Origin: Beta vulgaris subsp. vulgaris
Taxonomy: Eukaryota; Streptophyta; Magnoliopsida; Caryophyllales; Amaranthaceae
Reading direction: 5' to 3'
DNA length: 64,000 nucleotides
Assembly (NCBI RefSeq): GCF_026745355.1
Contig: NC_079205.1
Location: 2,966,913 to 3,030,912 of the forward strand
Positions 23,186-37,867 of this stretch are shown piece by piece (position 1 is the first letter of the stretch; each line of letters begins with the position of its first letter). The translations under genes were made by a program, and so were the position numbers. The notes below the pieces were generated by a model, which saw nothing but the letters and a program-made list of their open reading frames with translations, was not told where the DNA came from and made no database searches.

Positions 23186-23203
23186 ACAAAGAAACACTAT
23201 CGA
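23186..23203 (+). repeat. LINE target-site duplication, right copy
   Basis: An exact second copy of the 18-bp sequence at 16425-16442, directly after the poly(A) tail. Confidence 0.95.
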
Positions 23204-23411
23204 CTATCACATATAGCTCTTGCCATAAAAAAAAACTATAGCACAAAAAAAAACACTATACCACATACAAACACACTATATCGAAACTGACAATATTATT
23301 CTAATATATAACAGGTTCAATTGCACAATCAACTATAATACACAGAAACACACTATATTACAGACAGATATACTATATCATAAAGAAATACACTGTATCA
23401 CAAAACATCGA
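23204..23411 (+). repeat. CACTATA-rich degenerate array, right part
   Basis: It continues the array interrupted by the LINE: acacactata, acactatatc and similar words occur every 15-30 bp between A-rich spacers. Confidence 0.7.
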
Positions 23412-23430
23412 TGAATTCTTCTCTATAATT

Positions 23431-23817
23431 ATGGATTTGCAAAACATCGATGTTGACATTGATGATGAGAATATGACTATTAGGTTGTTGTGTTATTTAC
23501 CACCTTCATATAAACATTTTCGGGATAACTTATTATATGGTAAAGATGATTTAAGTTTGCAGGATGTTAAGAATGTCTTAACTAAGAGAGATTTGATTGA
23601 CAATAAATTGGTTAATAAATCTAATAATTCTGCTCACACAAATGCTTTGGTTGCTCATGGTGAAAAAAATTATGGCAAAATATGTAACCATTGTCATGTC
23701 AATGGTCATATTAAATCTGAGTGTTGGAAATTAAAGAAGAAAAATGGAGAAAGGTCCAATGAGGATCAATCTGCAAATATTGCCAACGCTATTCTTGATG
23801 ATGATCTTGCATTTTAG
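23431..23817 (+). pseudogene. Copia-type gag fragment with zinc knuckle
   Basis: A 128-aa open stretch shows the second half of a Ty1/Copia gag: LLCYLPPSYKHFRDNLLYG, a KNVLTKRDLIDNK helix, and a CCHC knuckle (CNHCHVNGHIKSEC). No protease, integrase, reverse transcriptase or LTR is visible nearby, so it is a truncated remnant. The N-terminal half of gag is missing; the CACTATA array lies in its place. Confidence 0.8.
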
Positions 23818-25237
23818 GGTTACAACATTTGGGGCTACGGTACGGTTTCTACGATCTCTTTATGTTTGGTGCCCTTTTGAGATCTCTTGGTAAAACGAGA
23901 AACTGTGTGGATATTTTTTTTGGAGTATATGATAGATTGCTTTTGAGTTTGTAATAAATTAGCAATCTTAGTTATGCATTAGATTTTTGTTCTAGTTATG
24001 TTATTTCTTATCTCAAATTTGGTACTTTGTATTTATTAAGTACAATTGCAATTTGGAAATTATTGTTGTCATTTAGTTTTCTAAAATTGCCATTGAGTTT
24101 GTTGTTGAGATGAAGAAGTGTTTGAAGAGATTTGGTCAATTTGTTTAGGGGGCTTTTTGTTCACAGAGGGGAAAGGGTAATGGTTTAGAAACGGAAACAA
24201 GGAGAATGGGAAGGCAAACCCTTAGATTTACTATGTTGTTTATTTCAAGATATCTAAGGAAAACCTTAATATATCACTACCTATCCAACTCCACCACCAC
24301 CACCACACGTTTACTTCAAAATAAAATCACTTCGCTGCCACCCCGCCCCTTCTTTCGGCGCCGCCTCCCCCATCGCCGTCCTCTCCTTTCAGTGGCGCCT
24401 CCCTCACCACCTTCTTCTTTTGGCGTTGCTACCCCCACCCCCTTCTCATTCCTTCGGTGTCGTTGCCCCACCCCTTCCCTTGTTTCGCTATTGATTGACT
24501 CTCTCTCACCTTCGCTGCTGATGTGGTGATGCTTATAGGTGGTTGGGTGGCCTTTGGGTGGCGGTGGAAGAACTTTTTCGCTCTATTTCTTAGATCTACT
24601 TATTGGGGCGGTTGGTTTTTCATGGGTCATGGTTCGTTTGTTCTGTGAGTATGGCTGGTTTTCGGGGTAGATTGTCAAAGGTGGATTGTCGGGGTGTGGT
24701 AGTGGGTTTTCAAGAATACGGGTGGATTTTTGGGTGCGGTGGTGGTGTTTTCGGGAATGGGGGTGGGTTTTCGGGTTTATGGGGTGGATGTTCGGGTGTG
24801 GGGGTAGGAGAATCTCTTGTGGGCGGTTGGCGTGGGGCTGGTGTCGGTGATTGGCGGCGGGTGTGGTTTTGGTGGTGAGGGTGGCGATGAGAGGTGGTGT
24901 CGGTGGCTGGGGGTAGTCGGTCGGTGGTTGGTGTGGTGGTTTAGTGGTTGGGGTGGTTATTCTAGTGGTTGGGGTGGTGGTCAATCATTAGTTATAGTCG
25001 TTTGGGGTAGTTGCTAGTTGTCTACTAGTAACTATTAGTGATTAAAGTAATTGTTTAATTAGAAGTGTTAGGCAAGAGTAACTTTTGAAATTATGAAACA
25101 CAATAAATGACATTTACTCAAATATGAAACTAAGTGTAACAATTTCATATGTTCGTTCAATAATTAAATTTAACTTTTTTTTAAAAAAAAATTACACTAA
25201 AAAGAGGATCAATTGACCAAATTGGTAAAATTTTTTT
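23818..25237. other. Intergenic DNA with G/T-rich low-complexity tract
   Basis: 23818-24190 is unassigned. From about 24300 to 24480 the plus strand is C-rich (ccacc, gccgcc), and from 24540 to 25015 it is G/T-rich with irregular ggtggttggggtgg words. Long ORFs here on both strands are composition artefacts rich in Pro/Thr or Gly/Val. No gene is supported. Confidence 0.5.
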
Positions 25238-25248
25238 TTTGAATGTTA

Positions 25249-25365
25249 CTAGTTCATTGTAGTTTTTTCGAAGACGAATTTGATGTAACCTTGTTTGATT
25301 GTATCTTGTTTTTCCTTAATATGCCGTTTGGCCTTCAATTAATGAAATTTCTCCCAAAAAAAAAA
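25249..25365 (+). mobile_element. Severely 5'-truncated retro-insert
   Basis: About 115 bp ending in ttaatgaaatttctccc plus a run of ten A residues, a common plant LINE 3' end. It is flanked by tttgaatgtta at 25238-25248 and 25369-25379. The 11-bp duplication and A-tail together indicate retrotransposition. Confidence 0.7.
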
Positions 25366-25541
25366 GAGTTTGAATGTTAACAACAACTTGATAAATTAAA
25401 AAACCCAGACGACAAATTGCTAATGACTGTAGTCCAAATTTATAGGGTTTATCATTTTTGTCATTTGCGTAGTAGTTGCGTTTCTCATCTCTTTCAAACC
25501 GTCACTTTCTCTCACTCCTACCTTCTTCACTGCGCACGACT

Positions 25542-28500
25542 ATGGCGTCAAATGGAGAAGAGCGCAGTCATATTCTCGACAAAATCGAAGCATTGAAATC
25601 TCAAAAGAGTGAAATTGAAGCTCAAATTTCTTCTCTTGAATCTCAGCTTCGAGAAACTTCTATCAACAAACAACCTCTTTGTGACGGTTCTTGTCCTTCA
25701 ATCTCCGCCGTTGATTCCAATCTCAGCCGCCATGGATTACCATCCGATGCTATTTACCGTTACAGTCGCCATCTTTTACTCCCCTCTTTTGGTGTTCATG
25801 GTTTGGCTTTTTCACTTTTAATTTACTGATATACTTCACTTCGGTTTTTACTAGTTTACGCGTTTTTTTGTGTAGAGTTTTAGGAGAAATAGTGTTGCGG
25901 GACATAGAAAGAGAGAGAAGATTAATTTACATTAAAGTTGAATTTGCGAATCCTGGAAAGTTAGTGACCCCATTTCAAAAATAGAAATAAAAGAAATGGG
26001 TAAATTAATAAGGCACATCCATAAATAAACACGGATAAATTAATAAAAATCGGAGGGAGTATGTTGTTTTTTAGGTTAATTGTGGTTGAAGTAGATGATT
26101 TGGTTACTAATTAGTGTTTATAATGTTCAAAGTGCTTAAATTTTATGTTTATAATGTTCAAAGTGCTGAAATTTGATGTTTATAATGTTCAAAGTGCTGA
26201 AATTTGGTGTTAAGTGCTGAAATTTGATGTGCAATTTCGAGATTTTGGATGAGAGCTAGCTAGATTTTAATTTATGCTGTATAATTTCTTGAATTCCGTG
26301 GCTAATTTTGAAGTTATTTAATTCTTCAAATTTGGGTTGAGTACATATAGTTGATGAAAGCTTGGGACTTTTTACTATGCAACATTGCCAGGAAACTGGC
26401 ATTTTCTGTTGTTTGCTTAGTTGCTTATCGAATTTTTGTGTAGTTTCTGGCTCAAAAATAAGGTAAAATAGTTGAATATAGGCTGGTATAAACTTTAAAG
26501 TATTGATTTTTTTTATATACTTATATCTGCTTCTGTGTGGTGAGGATGTGATGCTAGAGCCTGTTGTTGTATATGTGTTTGTTTCGCGTAATCATGTAAG
26601 CAAAGGTGCCTGGGAGCCTGTTAAGTGGAGCAATTTGAAGACCTTACTAGAGTTGAAGTGATAATCGATTGTTTGACATTTTATTTTTGGCATTATTATT
26701 TTACCCAAGGTATTGGTGATTTTAGGAGATTTCTGATTGTTGTAGGGCAGTCTAATCTGTTGAAATCATCGATGCTGGTTGTGGGAGCTGGAGGTTTGGG
26801 ATCACCTGCTCTTTTGTATCTCGCAGCATGTGGAGTCGGTAAGAAGTTACTTTATTTGAAAATGTAGCAAAAGGTTTTTTTCGGATCTGGTTCTTTTTTT
26901 CCCCTCATATGTGATATGATTTGCTTCTTTAGAAAAGCTGAATTCTAGTGGGACCAACATTTTCTTTTGGAATGCCTTTTAGGTCGAATAGGTATTGTTG
27001 ATCATGATGTAGTTGAGCTTAATAATATGCATAGGCAGGTTTGCTCCTTTCACTCTGTTACTTGCGATTTCTGAGAGATTCTTATCACATTGTGAGTTCT
27101 GGCGTTGTATGTTGTACCATCAAAAGTTAAAACTGTCCAAGTATATGAATTTCATTTGTTTGATCTGGTCTGATTATCAGGTTATCCACACTGAATCCTA
27201 CATTGGCAAGTCCAAAGTAGAATCTGCTGCTGCTGCCTGTCGCGCGTGCGTAATTCTCTAGTTTTTACCTTATCTTGATTACTAACTGATAATGATAATT
27301 GAATCTTTGTGCTTATATTGGTCTTGCTTCGCCTAAGGGATTGAGTTCTTTTCTTTTGCCTGATATTGATGTTTGTATCAGGATCAACTCGACTATTGAG
27401 ATTGTTGAATATAGGGAAGCATTACGAACATCAAATGCTTTGGAGATCTTTAGCAAGTATCTATCCTTCCCAGACTAATTTACATATATCTATTTTCCTT
27501 TACTACTGGCTCTCAGTTTGATCAAGACATGAGAATTCTCTTGACTGATGGCAATCTTCAGATATGATTATATAATTGATGCGACGGACAACGTGCCAAG
27601 CCGGTACATGATTAATGATTGTTGTGTTGTATTGAAAAAGGTAATGAAGGTCTTTGAGGATCTCAAGTTTAATAATTGGAATGGTTGACTTAAATAGACG
27701 ATTAAATTCCTTATATGTGCAGTTTGTTAAATAAACTGTGTTAATAGGAGTATACTAGGGGAAGTTTAATATTTTGTTGATCTTACCAGAGAAATGATAT
27801 ATTCCAAAACTCACTTAGAAGTTTTAATGGCCAAGTAAAAGGGTTTTAAATGTGTTTGACAACTTTGTTATAATTGTAACCATAATAACATGGAGCTTGA
27901 ACTAATTTGACTAAAGAGATTTACATGATATGGACTGATCATATGCAGCTTTATGTGTAATGAATGAAGATAGACAGAAATGTCTGATATTTGAGTCTCA
28001 GTGTAGAATCATGTGTAATATGCATATTTTATAGCCTTCTTGGGCGTCCAATATGGTTGCATTTTTTACATTTCATATTTCTGTTTATGCAGCCACTTGT
28101 ATCAGGTGCCGCGCTAGGATTGGAAGGGCAGGTATGTGCTATCTGATTGTCTTTATTCTCAACTCAAATTTATAGCTTATGTCATTTTGTGATGCGAGAC
28201 ATCAGCTGGCTATGTTTATGAACTGATAGAAATTCATTTGCAGCTGACTGTTTACAACTACAAAGGTGGCCCATGCTATCGGTGCCTATTTCCAGCCCCG
28301 CCACCAGCAACAGCGTGTCAAAGATGTGCTGACAGTGGTGTTCTTGGAGTCGGTGAGTAGTCTCAACTCTCAACTGTCTATTTACCTGTGTATGGTGCTA
28401 TTTGTGAATTGCATTTCTTAATTTATAGCATGAACTTAGGTATTGAAAGAGTATGTAGAAGTTGAATGAAAAGGCAATGGTTTGTCATAAGCCATAAGTA

Positions 28501-30839
28501 GATTTGTAAATACGGCAATGGTTAATCAAGATTGGTATTTGTCCATCTCCTCGAGTTGCTGATTTTGATGATAGTATAGAACATGTTTGGTCTTCTCAGG
28601 TCTTGCGGATTACCCTTTGCTTTTTTCTTATCTCATTTCCACCTAATGCTTACCATACAACTGTGCAAATATTTGTCCCTAATGCTATTAATTCATGTTT
28701 TGCAGTTCCTGGAATTATTGGGACTTTACAGGCCTTAGAGGCTATAAAAATAGCAAGTAATGTTGGCGATCCACTCTCTGGACGGATGCTTATATTTGAT
28801 GCCTTGTCTGGAAGGATTCGAGTGGTATGTCCCTACTCCCTGCTATATTAAGTTCTCTTTTCTTTGTTAAACATTGCCTTTCTAGTCTCCTTTGTGTATT
28901 GTACCTGTTTCATTATGTACGAATATAAATGGTTGAATTGTTGTGTATCTGTGTACTTTGTTGAACGATTAGTGCTAAAGAAATATCTGGGCAATAATGG
29001 GCTCTTTGAACTCATGAAATAGCATTCCTTTACTTTTAATTGTTAATCATTGGATTTAAGTGTATCTACGACACATCAAGCTTTTTGTAAATTATGCAAT
29101 GGTCAACAGATAAGCTTATATGTTGGTTTGTGCAATCAAAGTAATTTTTATTGGTTGAGCGACTTCATAATCAGAAGGACAATGAGAGTGTTGAGCATGG
29201 CTGCTGACATGTGTTTGTGGAGGAAACTCTTTTGTACGATTCGTTTATCTAGTTGTCATTGTTTAAGCATTTCCTCTTGCAGTCGTACAAGTATCAGCCT
29301 ATCTTTAGAAATCTATTGAACTGAGAAAATCTTCAATTAGTTTTGCTAATTCTGTTTTCTTTTATTTGCTCTTAACTCTCCCCCTGGTTCACATTGTCAA
29401 GGTCAAAATACGGGGACAATCACCACAATGTGAAGCCTGTGGAGAAAGATCTACATTCACCCCTGAAAAATTTAGAGAATTTGACTATGAGAAGTTCACC
29501 CAGTTTCCTTTGTCAACGGTAAGACCTTTTTATCTGCTCTTCCTCCTTTTAATTTTATTTTATCCCGAGCTTAAAGTTCTCAAAAGCTATTAACACCTAA
29601 TGTTTTTGTTTAACAAGAATTTTATTGGACTTGCTACTGCTGTAGTGTGTGTACTCTTCATGTTCGTTTGATAGATCAATTGATTATGATTTTTAGTCTC
29701 TCAGATATCTCCTTTTCAAATAATATGTTGCTGCGTATGATATTACTGTAGTATAGTCCCATCATCATCATCTTTGTATTTTGGGTTTTCAGAAAGATGT
29801 CTATCGTTAAGTATGAACTGAAATCTCATGCATTTCTTTTGAAGTTGATATGCTTTACGCAAAATGATTGCTCTGATGATGTGTTTCAAAATTTACTTGG
29901 GAGAACCTGTAATGAGCTTGGTTATCTTAATTGTCGAATTGATCACAATTCAGTGCATCATCAATACATGCATTTGGTGGATGATGATAAAATTGCTGCT
30001 CATGCTCTGCTATCTTGATGATATATTGTATACTATTGTGTGGTGTAAAATATAAACTAAAAACTTTAAGTATTTGACATAAAAGGGGTGGTTAAACTTA
30101 TACACTTGGCAATCGTAATTATGTATTATAGGGATAGGAGATAGAAGCCTAAAATTCTAGGAATTGTTGATAGTTAGAAGAGATTCAAAGATCAGGAAGA
30201 CTGACCATTTTTAGGTGAAAGAGAATTCACATCTACATAACAAAGATATATTGACATTTGGACCCTTCGTCGCTCTACCATTCTTTTTCGTAAGGGTAAG
30301 AATGTCAATAGACTTATTTTATCTATTTAATATGTGAGAACGCTTAGGTGAATAACTTTCCTCATTTCTATGAAGCTCCTTTTTATGTCTTCTATGCATG
30401 CCGCCGCTGAGTGTATCAATTAGCTGTTTACTCTGTCTATCTTATCTGGGTGCAGGCTCCACCCAAGTTGAATCTCATTTCAGCAGATTCAAGAATAAGT
30501 TGCAAGGAATACAGTGAGAAAGTTGTCAATGGAGAAGCACATATTTTAGTCGATGTTCGACCTTCTCATCATTTTGACATCATATCACTTCCAAATTCAG
30601 TCAATATTCCACTCTCAACTTTGGAGACCCGATTGCCAGAAATTGCAGCGGCTTTGAAGGAAGAGGAAACACGTAAAGGCGTTTCAGGTGCTCATTTATA
30701 CACAGTTTGCAGAAGAGGCAATGACTCGCAGAGAGCTGTCCATCTTCTACATAAGCTTGGTTTCACCTCAGCAAAGGACATTGTCGGGGGATTGAGTTCT
30801 TGGGCACAGGAAGTTGATCCTAAATTTCCTGCTTACTAA
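25542..30839 (+). CDS. CNX5: MOCS3/CNX5: adenylyltransferase and sulfurtransferase, 11 exons
   Basis: The E1-like enzyme adenylates and then thiolates the C-terminal glycine of the MOCS2A/CNX7 and URM1 proteins, in the cytosol, for molybdopterin synthesis and tRNA thiolation. Exons: 25542-25800, 26746-26838, 26983-27038, 27181-27245, 27382-27456, 27562-27640, 28093-28131, 28244-28352, 28706-28824, 29402-29518, 30456-30839. All junctions are GT-AG and phases agree, giving 464 aa. Visible: an N-terminal coiled-coil-like helix, [12 protein letters not shown], the nucleotide loop GAGGLGSP, the strand [16 protein letters not shown], zinc cysteines CYRC and CEAC, and a C-terminal rhodanese domain ([12 protein letters not shown]) with active-site loop CRRGNDS. 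The start is the ATG giving MASNGEE; the in-frame ATG at 25476 adds a Ser/Leu-rich stretch and looks like leader. The gene converges on PYRB. Confidence 0.95.
26114..26230 (+). repeat. Minisatellite in CNX5 intron 1
   Basis: About 3.5 copies of a 32-33-bp unit built on gtttataatgttcaaagtgc. Just before it, at about 26050-26062, lies a Stowaway-like right end (cggagggagta). Confidence 0.75.
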
Positions 30840-31566
30840 TGGCATGCACGCATGCGAAATCTTCTTGTGATCTAGTTGTAGACAATGTATTTTTTTTTTT
30901 TTTTATCCTGGTTCAAACCCTTGGAAATTTGAACTTACAGTATGAAACAGCTAAGTTGAACAACATAAGTGTAACAAAATACCTCAGATTTTTTGAACTT
31001 AAAAATGATCCATTGATTTAAAGTTATATGACATTGTTTAGGGCTATGTCTTGTTTGGCAAAAGCATTTATGTTATGGTAACAATAAGCTGTCATACTAA
31101 TTGTTTAGTATTGTCAAAATAACTCTTAAACATAATTTGTTCAGTAGTTAAATTAGTAATTAAACAAATTATGAATTGCAACACTCTCAAGTCCCAAAGT
31201 TCTGGTCCAAAACTAATTGTTCTAGATATACAACACACTGTGGAATGCTGCAAGAAGAAAAACAGTGAAACAGAATCATAACTTGGTGCATATTATTCGA
31301 CGATTTTCAAAAGCTTGATTTTTGATCTCAAAACTTTTCCGTGTTGAGCCACCAATATCACACTGATCTGACTTGAGTGTAGTATGATCTAAATTACTCC
31401 ATACGTAACCCAAAAACTTTCTTTTAAGATGTCAAAAATTCCAATAGCACTTCCTTCAGAAACAAAACATTCGCGTAGATTTGTAATAAAAGCATGCTCT
31501 CCACCTTGCTCCTACTTGACCAAGGCTTTAGGTCACTAACAATCTCAGCACCTCAGAATCTCTAAT
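30840..31566. other. Convergent intergenic region CNX5/PYRB
   Basis: It holds the 3' UTRs of both genes. A run of 14 T lies at about 30891-30904. No further gene is seen. Confidence 0.5.
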
Positions 31567-33788
<2,222 letters not shown>

Positions 33789-33828
33789 TGAAATAAATAA
33801 AAACTACCTATATAGTATGCTAACACAC

Positions 33829-34215
33829 CTGAAAGATGTCAGAAGCTAATGTTACAACATGAATTACACAAACATGTATACCTCAAATTTTGCAACAATT
33901 AACAACAATGGGGTCGTCGTCGTGGCAGGAAGTTTATAGTTAGGGTTTCAAAATTCAAACTCTTTCTCCTTCCTTAGTTCCTTATTAGTTTCTCTGTTTC
34001 AAAATTTTGTAACATGGGCATCTATTATTTTGACATTCCAGCAAAACCCATGATTTGTTGAATGTAATTAAAATCTCCATAACTCAAAAGAAACATTCTT
34101 TCACAATACCCAGATAAAGTTATAAAGAATATACAATAATAAGAATAAGATAGCATAATTTTTAAGCAAAAGATGAAGAAGAGAATAATAAATATACAGA
34201 AAAACATTGAGACAC
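33829..34215 (-). other. Probable 5' UTR intron of PYRB
   Basis: On the minus strand a donor ttcag/gtgtctc (34215) and an acceptor atctttcag/gtgtgtta (33829) bracket 387 nt of T-rich sequence upstream of the ATG. The first exon would be noncoding and lie around 34216-34380. There is no transcript evidence, so this is an inference from splice-site quality. Confidence 0.45.
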
Positions 34216-34409
34216 CTGAAATTTCAAATGAACAGAGGAGACACCGAGGAGGATGAGAGCGTGAGGAACGACTGACGAGGTATCGGCGTGAGTGAACGGT
34301 GAGGAGGGGTTTTGGGCGTCCTTGTATGGGTTTAGCCTTTTGTTACACACCACTTTTGTAATAGATGCTTCATTCTCACTTGCATCCTTAACATTACGAT
34401 TATTATCAA

Positions 34410-34755
34410 AAGGATGTCTTCGCCTAATGGATAAGACTACTGAGTGTTGTGATTTGTGAACGATAGGTCACAGCTCACAGGTATGAATCCCCTCCTAATG
34501 ATCATCACTCAAGCTTAGGCACCCGCTCGATCCGGTTTAAGAATCAAACCTCGCAAATGGTTCTGCTGGACGGGATTTCACCTCCCTAAATGGAACAAGA
34601 TTCCCACTTGGATACAAAGCTTTGCCTTTTCTTTCTATGGATTTTTTATCCCTTTCGCTAATGGCTTATAATAATCCATAAAATATTTTCAAATGGCTCA
34701 TGGGACACCGGTGGTGAACTAGAGAAGTAGGCAGCCCTCGCGGGGGACTGTGCTG
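34410..34755 (+). mobile_element. Candidate tRNA-derived SINE
   Basis: The head (ttcgcctaatggataagact at about 34416) resembles a tRNA box A. A degenerate box B (aggtatgaatccc) follows about 60 bp later. The 3' 87 bp (34669-34755) is shared with 991-1077. No poly(A) tail or target duplication was found, so the borders are approximate. Confidence 0.45.
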
Positions 34756-35659
34756 CAACGACACCAGATCAGAGCGAGAGACGAGAAATGCGATTAAACT
34801 TTTGTAAAATTACAAGTCTCATCTTCATAGGTTTCCTATTATAGTTAAGAATATGTTTATGTTGAAACCTATATATAATGATCAACGAAAATCACTCTAA
34901 TGAAGGGATCAAAATAAAATATGTGAATAGTGTTAAAGTTAAAATGAAGCGTCTTTCAAAAAACAGACAGAGTATTTTTTTTAATAATTTGGTAGTATAT
35001 ATGAGGAACTAAGTTCCTAATAGTTATAAATGGATAGGAAAGAAGTTATCTAATAAAACGTCTTCAAACTACCCAAATTACATCTATAATTGTTACACTC
35101 TTTTCAAAAGACCCTTACCTATTCCTTAATCCCCAAAATCTTCTTGTCAAAAACAAAATAACTGAAATTAGGAATTAGAAAACTTTTTTGACATTGTCAT
35201 TTGAATCGTACTCTAATTAAGAATTAAAGTATGGTAGCAAGCTTAGTTTGACCAAACAATTTGGCCTAATTTAAAATGAAAGTTATCGAGGAAGTCATCG
35301 AAACGGTACACTCAAACGACGTCGTACTTTAGAGAGGAGAGAGAACGAGTGCATGCTCAATTTTTTATGTTAGAGTGAGGGTATGAGGGTTCGAGGAGAG
35401 GGCAAGAGACAAAGAGAGTGAGGAGAAGCGGCAAAACGAATGGGAAAAGAAGGTTAGAGTCCAACAAGAAGGAGGGAGGTTTGATTTATTAAAAAATATA
35501 ATATCTTAATTGATTGGTGCGGCTTAGGTTAATTTCACTCTATATTTATTTTTCTCGTGTAGTTTATTACTTTGTATGGTTAAAATGACAACAATTCAAT
35601 AGCAATAATAAACTAAACTTTTACTAATATTAATTACCATTGATATGAACATCTTCTTT

Positions 35660-35741
<82 letters not shown>

Positions 35742-36243
35742 AAGACTTGTGCGATAGGCTCAAGCAACCCAATATAAACCCACAAATATGTGACTTCAAA
35801 ATAGAATTAACTAATATCTTTGATAAATATGAAAATAAAAGGTAGAATAAAAGAGAAACTAAAGACAATCAACTATCATAAATGAAATTAAATGGAAAGT
35901 AATCAAGTTAAGGACAATCTCACTGGCTTGCATCACTAAATATCCATCAAGAGGGTCATGGGCTCACAACAAAAGAGTTTTTATATATGATTGCTTTAGT
36001 CACATAACTAACTAGAAATTCAAGACAATTACTATTCCAATATAATCATCCAAAACCTTGTGAATAGTTCCAATATTGTGACCATAAAACAAATACCAAA
36101 CACAATTAGGTAAGAAACACAACTATAAAACTAAGATAATACTACTTGATAGAGGACCATCTAAAAGACTAATAAGATGGAATTAAGTCTAAATGCAATT
36201 AAAAAACATAAATTAACCATGTCAATGCCTTGAATCTTAGCTT
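34756..36243. other. Intergenic DNA between PYRB and the STIG1-like gene
   Basis: AT-rich with no coding region. It contains an (AT)n microsatellite at about 35662-35737. Confidence 0.5.
35662..35737. repeat. (AT)n microsatellite
   Basis: Almost pure alternating AT over about 75 bp with two phase breaks (ttatata and taatata). It is likely to vary in length between individuals. Confidence 0.9.
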
Positions 36244-36801
36244 TTACTCTTTCTTGAACATCTTTTGACTAGTTTGAGAGCCAGGAGATCCAGGCATTCC
36301 AGGAGGTAAAGGAAAAGGGAAAGGGAAAGGAGGGCCAGGCAAAGTTGGAGGCAACGGGAAAGGGAATGGAGGAAAAGGTTGAGCATAACCACATAAGCCA
36401 TACACACATGGCCTTCCAAATCCACACCTTCTATAACATCCACCACAATGGAAAGGATTAATGTTGATATTAATACATACTCCGTTACAACATTGCCATG
36501 TAAATGGACATCTCATGCCACAAAAACCGCAGTTGAGAGGATCCGACATGATATCAATACAACGATTCATGCAACATAGTCTCCGTGGGGGAACTTGACC
36601 TGGTGGCGAACAAATCCAAGGCCTATTCCAACATCCTTGTGCTTGAGCTCGCGGATTTGTTATTCTTCTAAGCCATGGAGAAGAGGTGGAGTTATTGGTG
36701 TTGGTGACATTTAATCGTGCTTCACTATTGTGCTTTGGACTCGCTTCTACCATTAGAATTAGTAACAAGAGGTAAATGGTAGTATGAGCTAAATGATTCA
36801 T
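36244..36801 (-). CDS. STIG1-like secreted cysteine-rich protein
   Basis: A single-exon ORF of 185 aa from the chosen ATG, giving MNHLAHTTIYLLLLILMVEA, a clean signal peptide. Two in-frame ATGs upstream (36819, 36813) would add up to six residues. After a short variable part with NVT and NST glycosylation sequons comes the cysteine-rich STIG1 core: LCCMNRCID, NCGFCGMRC, CCNGVC, CGGCYRRC and CVYGLCGY, 16 cysteines in all. STIG1 proteins are secreted; the founding members act in stigma exudate and pollen tube growth, while others have less clear roles. The C-terminal 45 residues are a Pro/Phe/Gly-rich tail of FPFPLPP-like repeats, longer than in typical family members. A TATA box lies at 36858-36867. 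Confidence 0.9.
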   Translation of the reverse strand: MNHLAHTTIYLLLLILMVEASPKHNSEARLNVTNTNNSTSSPWLRRITNPRAQAQGCWNRPWICSPPGQVPPRRLCCMNRCIDIMSDPLNCGFCGMRCPFTWQCCNGVCINININPFHCGGCYRRCGFGRPCVYGLCGYAQPFPPFPFPLPPTLPGPPFPFPFPLPPGMPGSPGSQTSQKMFKKE

Positions 36802-36857
36802 TTTAAGTTGCATAATCATTGTGCATCACTAGCTTAAAAGAGAACCTTTTTGCTATG

Positions 36858-36867
36858 ATTTATATAG
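36858..36867 (-). promoter_or_regulatory. TATA box of the STIG1-like gene
   Basis: On the minus strand this reads ctatataaat, about 57 nt upstream of the chosen ATG. Confidence 0.6.
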
Positions 36868-37867
36868 AGAATTTTAAGTAACCAAATTGCACTTATTCAT
36901 GTTTTTCTTACATTGATTAGTATACTTAGTTCTCGTGGATGTAGTGATGCATATTATGCCTAAAGTAACTAACTTATGGGATCTAATTATGAGGATCACC
37001 TTGCTTTATTTGCTAGTAGGCATTAAAATGGAGTGAGTTAGCGGATTAGAGCACATGTAACGGCATGGAGCAGTCTTTTCTTGCTCTCATACACAATTTT
37101 TGCTAAGGTTTAAGCATGGAAAGGCTTTGGTCGGCCACTCTTGATTACAAACAAGAACTAAAAAAGTTGTCATTTATTCTCATGTCATCAGGAAAATCAA
37201 AAATTATTAAAATAGATTGTCTAATTTTAATATAAAATTAGATCTAGTCACTAAATGAATTAAACTAATCATCGAAAGAAATTAACCTAGTTACTATTGG
37301 GCTAATTCTCTTTTTAATATTGGGTTTATCATTGCCTAATTTTAATTTAAAAGTACGCGGTCTCTTACAAGACAAACTCCAGGAAAATATCTCCTACAAC
37401 TAGTGTATTTACTACGTAGTAAATCTTTCCCAACTAAACCAAATATTATTAGAAAAAATTCCATGAATCACCCAATATCTCCCTTTTTCAGAGGTTGTAT
37501 TATCATGTGGTCCAACAATTATATGAGAATCCAACTCCTAGTTCTTTGAGTTTGAGTTTTGAGGGGAAAAGTGCAGAACATTAGTATTATGATAAGGACA
37601 TAATGTCCATAAGCACATAAGGAGCTACATCCAAGGGAGCATGACATTCTCATCTTTGCTCAACACCAAAAGGAACAAGTCTTGCTAGGTGATGCGCAAC
37701 ACAATTGTCATCATGTCACACATGAGACCATGACACAGAAAAAAAAACTCTTTATTATGAAAAAAGGTATCCTGAAAAAATAGTAATTTATTAGTATATA
37801 TAAGAGCTAACAAGTATTAAATATATCCTGTATTACTTCAGACATTGATCGGTGTTATTTTACTTAG
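36868..37867. other. Intergenic DNA upstream of the STIG1-like gene
   Basis: No gene. It contains one copy of a dispersed repeat (37213-37377) described separately. Confidence 0.45.
37213..37377. repeat. Dispersed repeat, copy 1 (partner at 56831-57000)
   Basis: About 165 bp beginning ttgtctaattttaat and ending with gcggtct; the sister copy begins atggtctaattttaat and ends gacggtct. The ends are weakly inverted (agaccgtc against agatggtc), suggesting a short MITE of unknown family. Confidence 0.6.

Noticed and set aside
24206..25017. ORFs on both strands of the G/T-rich tract
   Set aside because: Gly/Val- or Pro/Thr-rich composition follows directly from the ggtggttgg repeats; there is no start context or domain.
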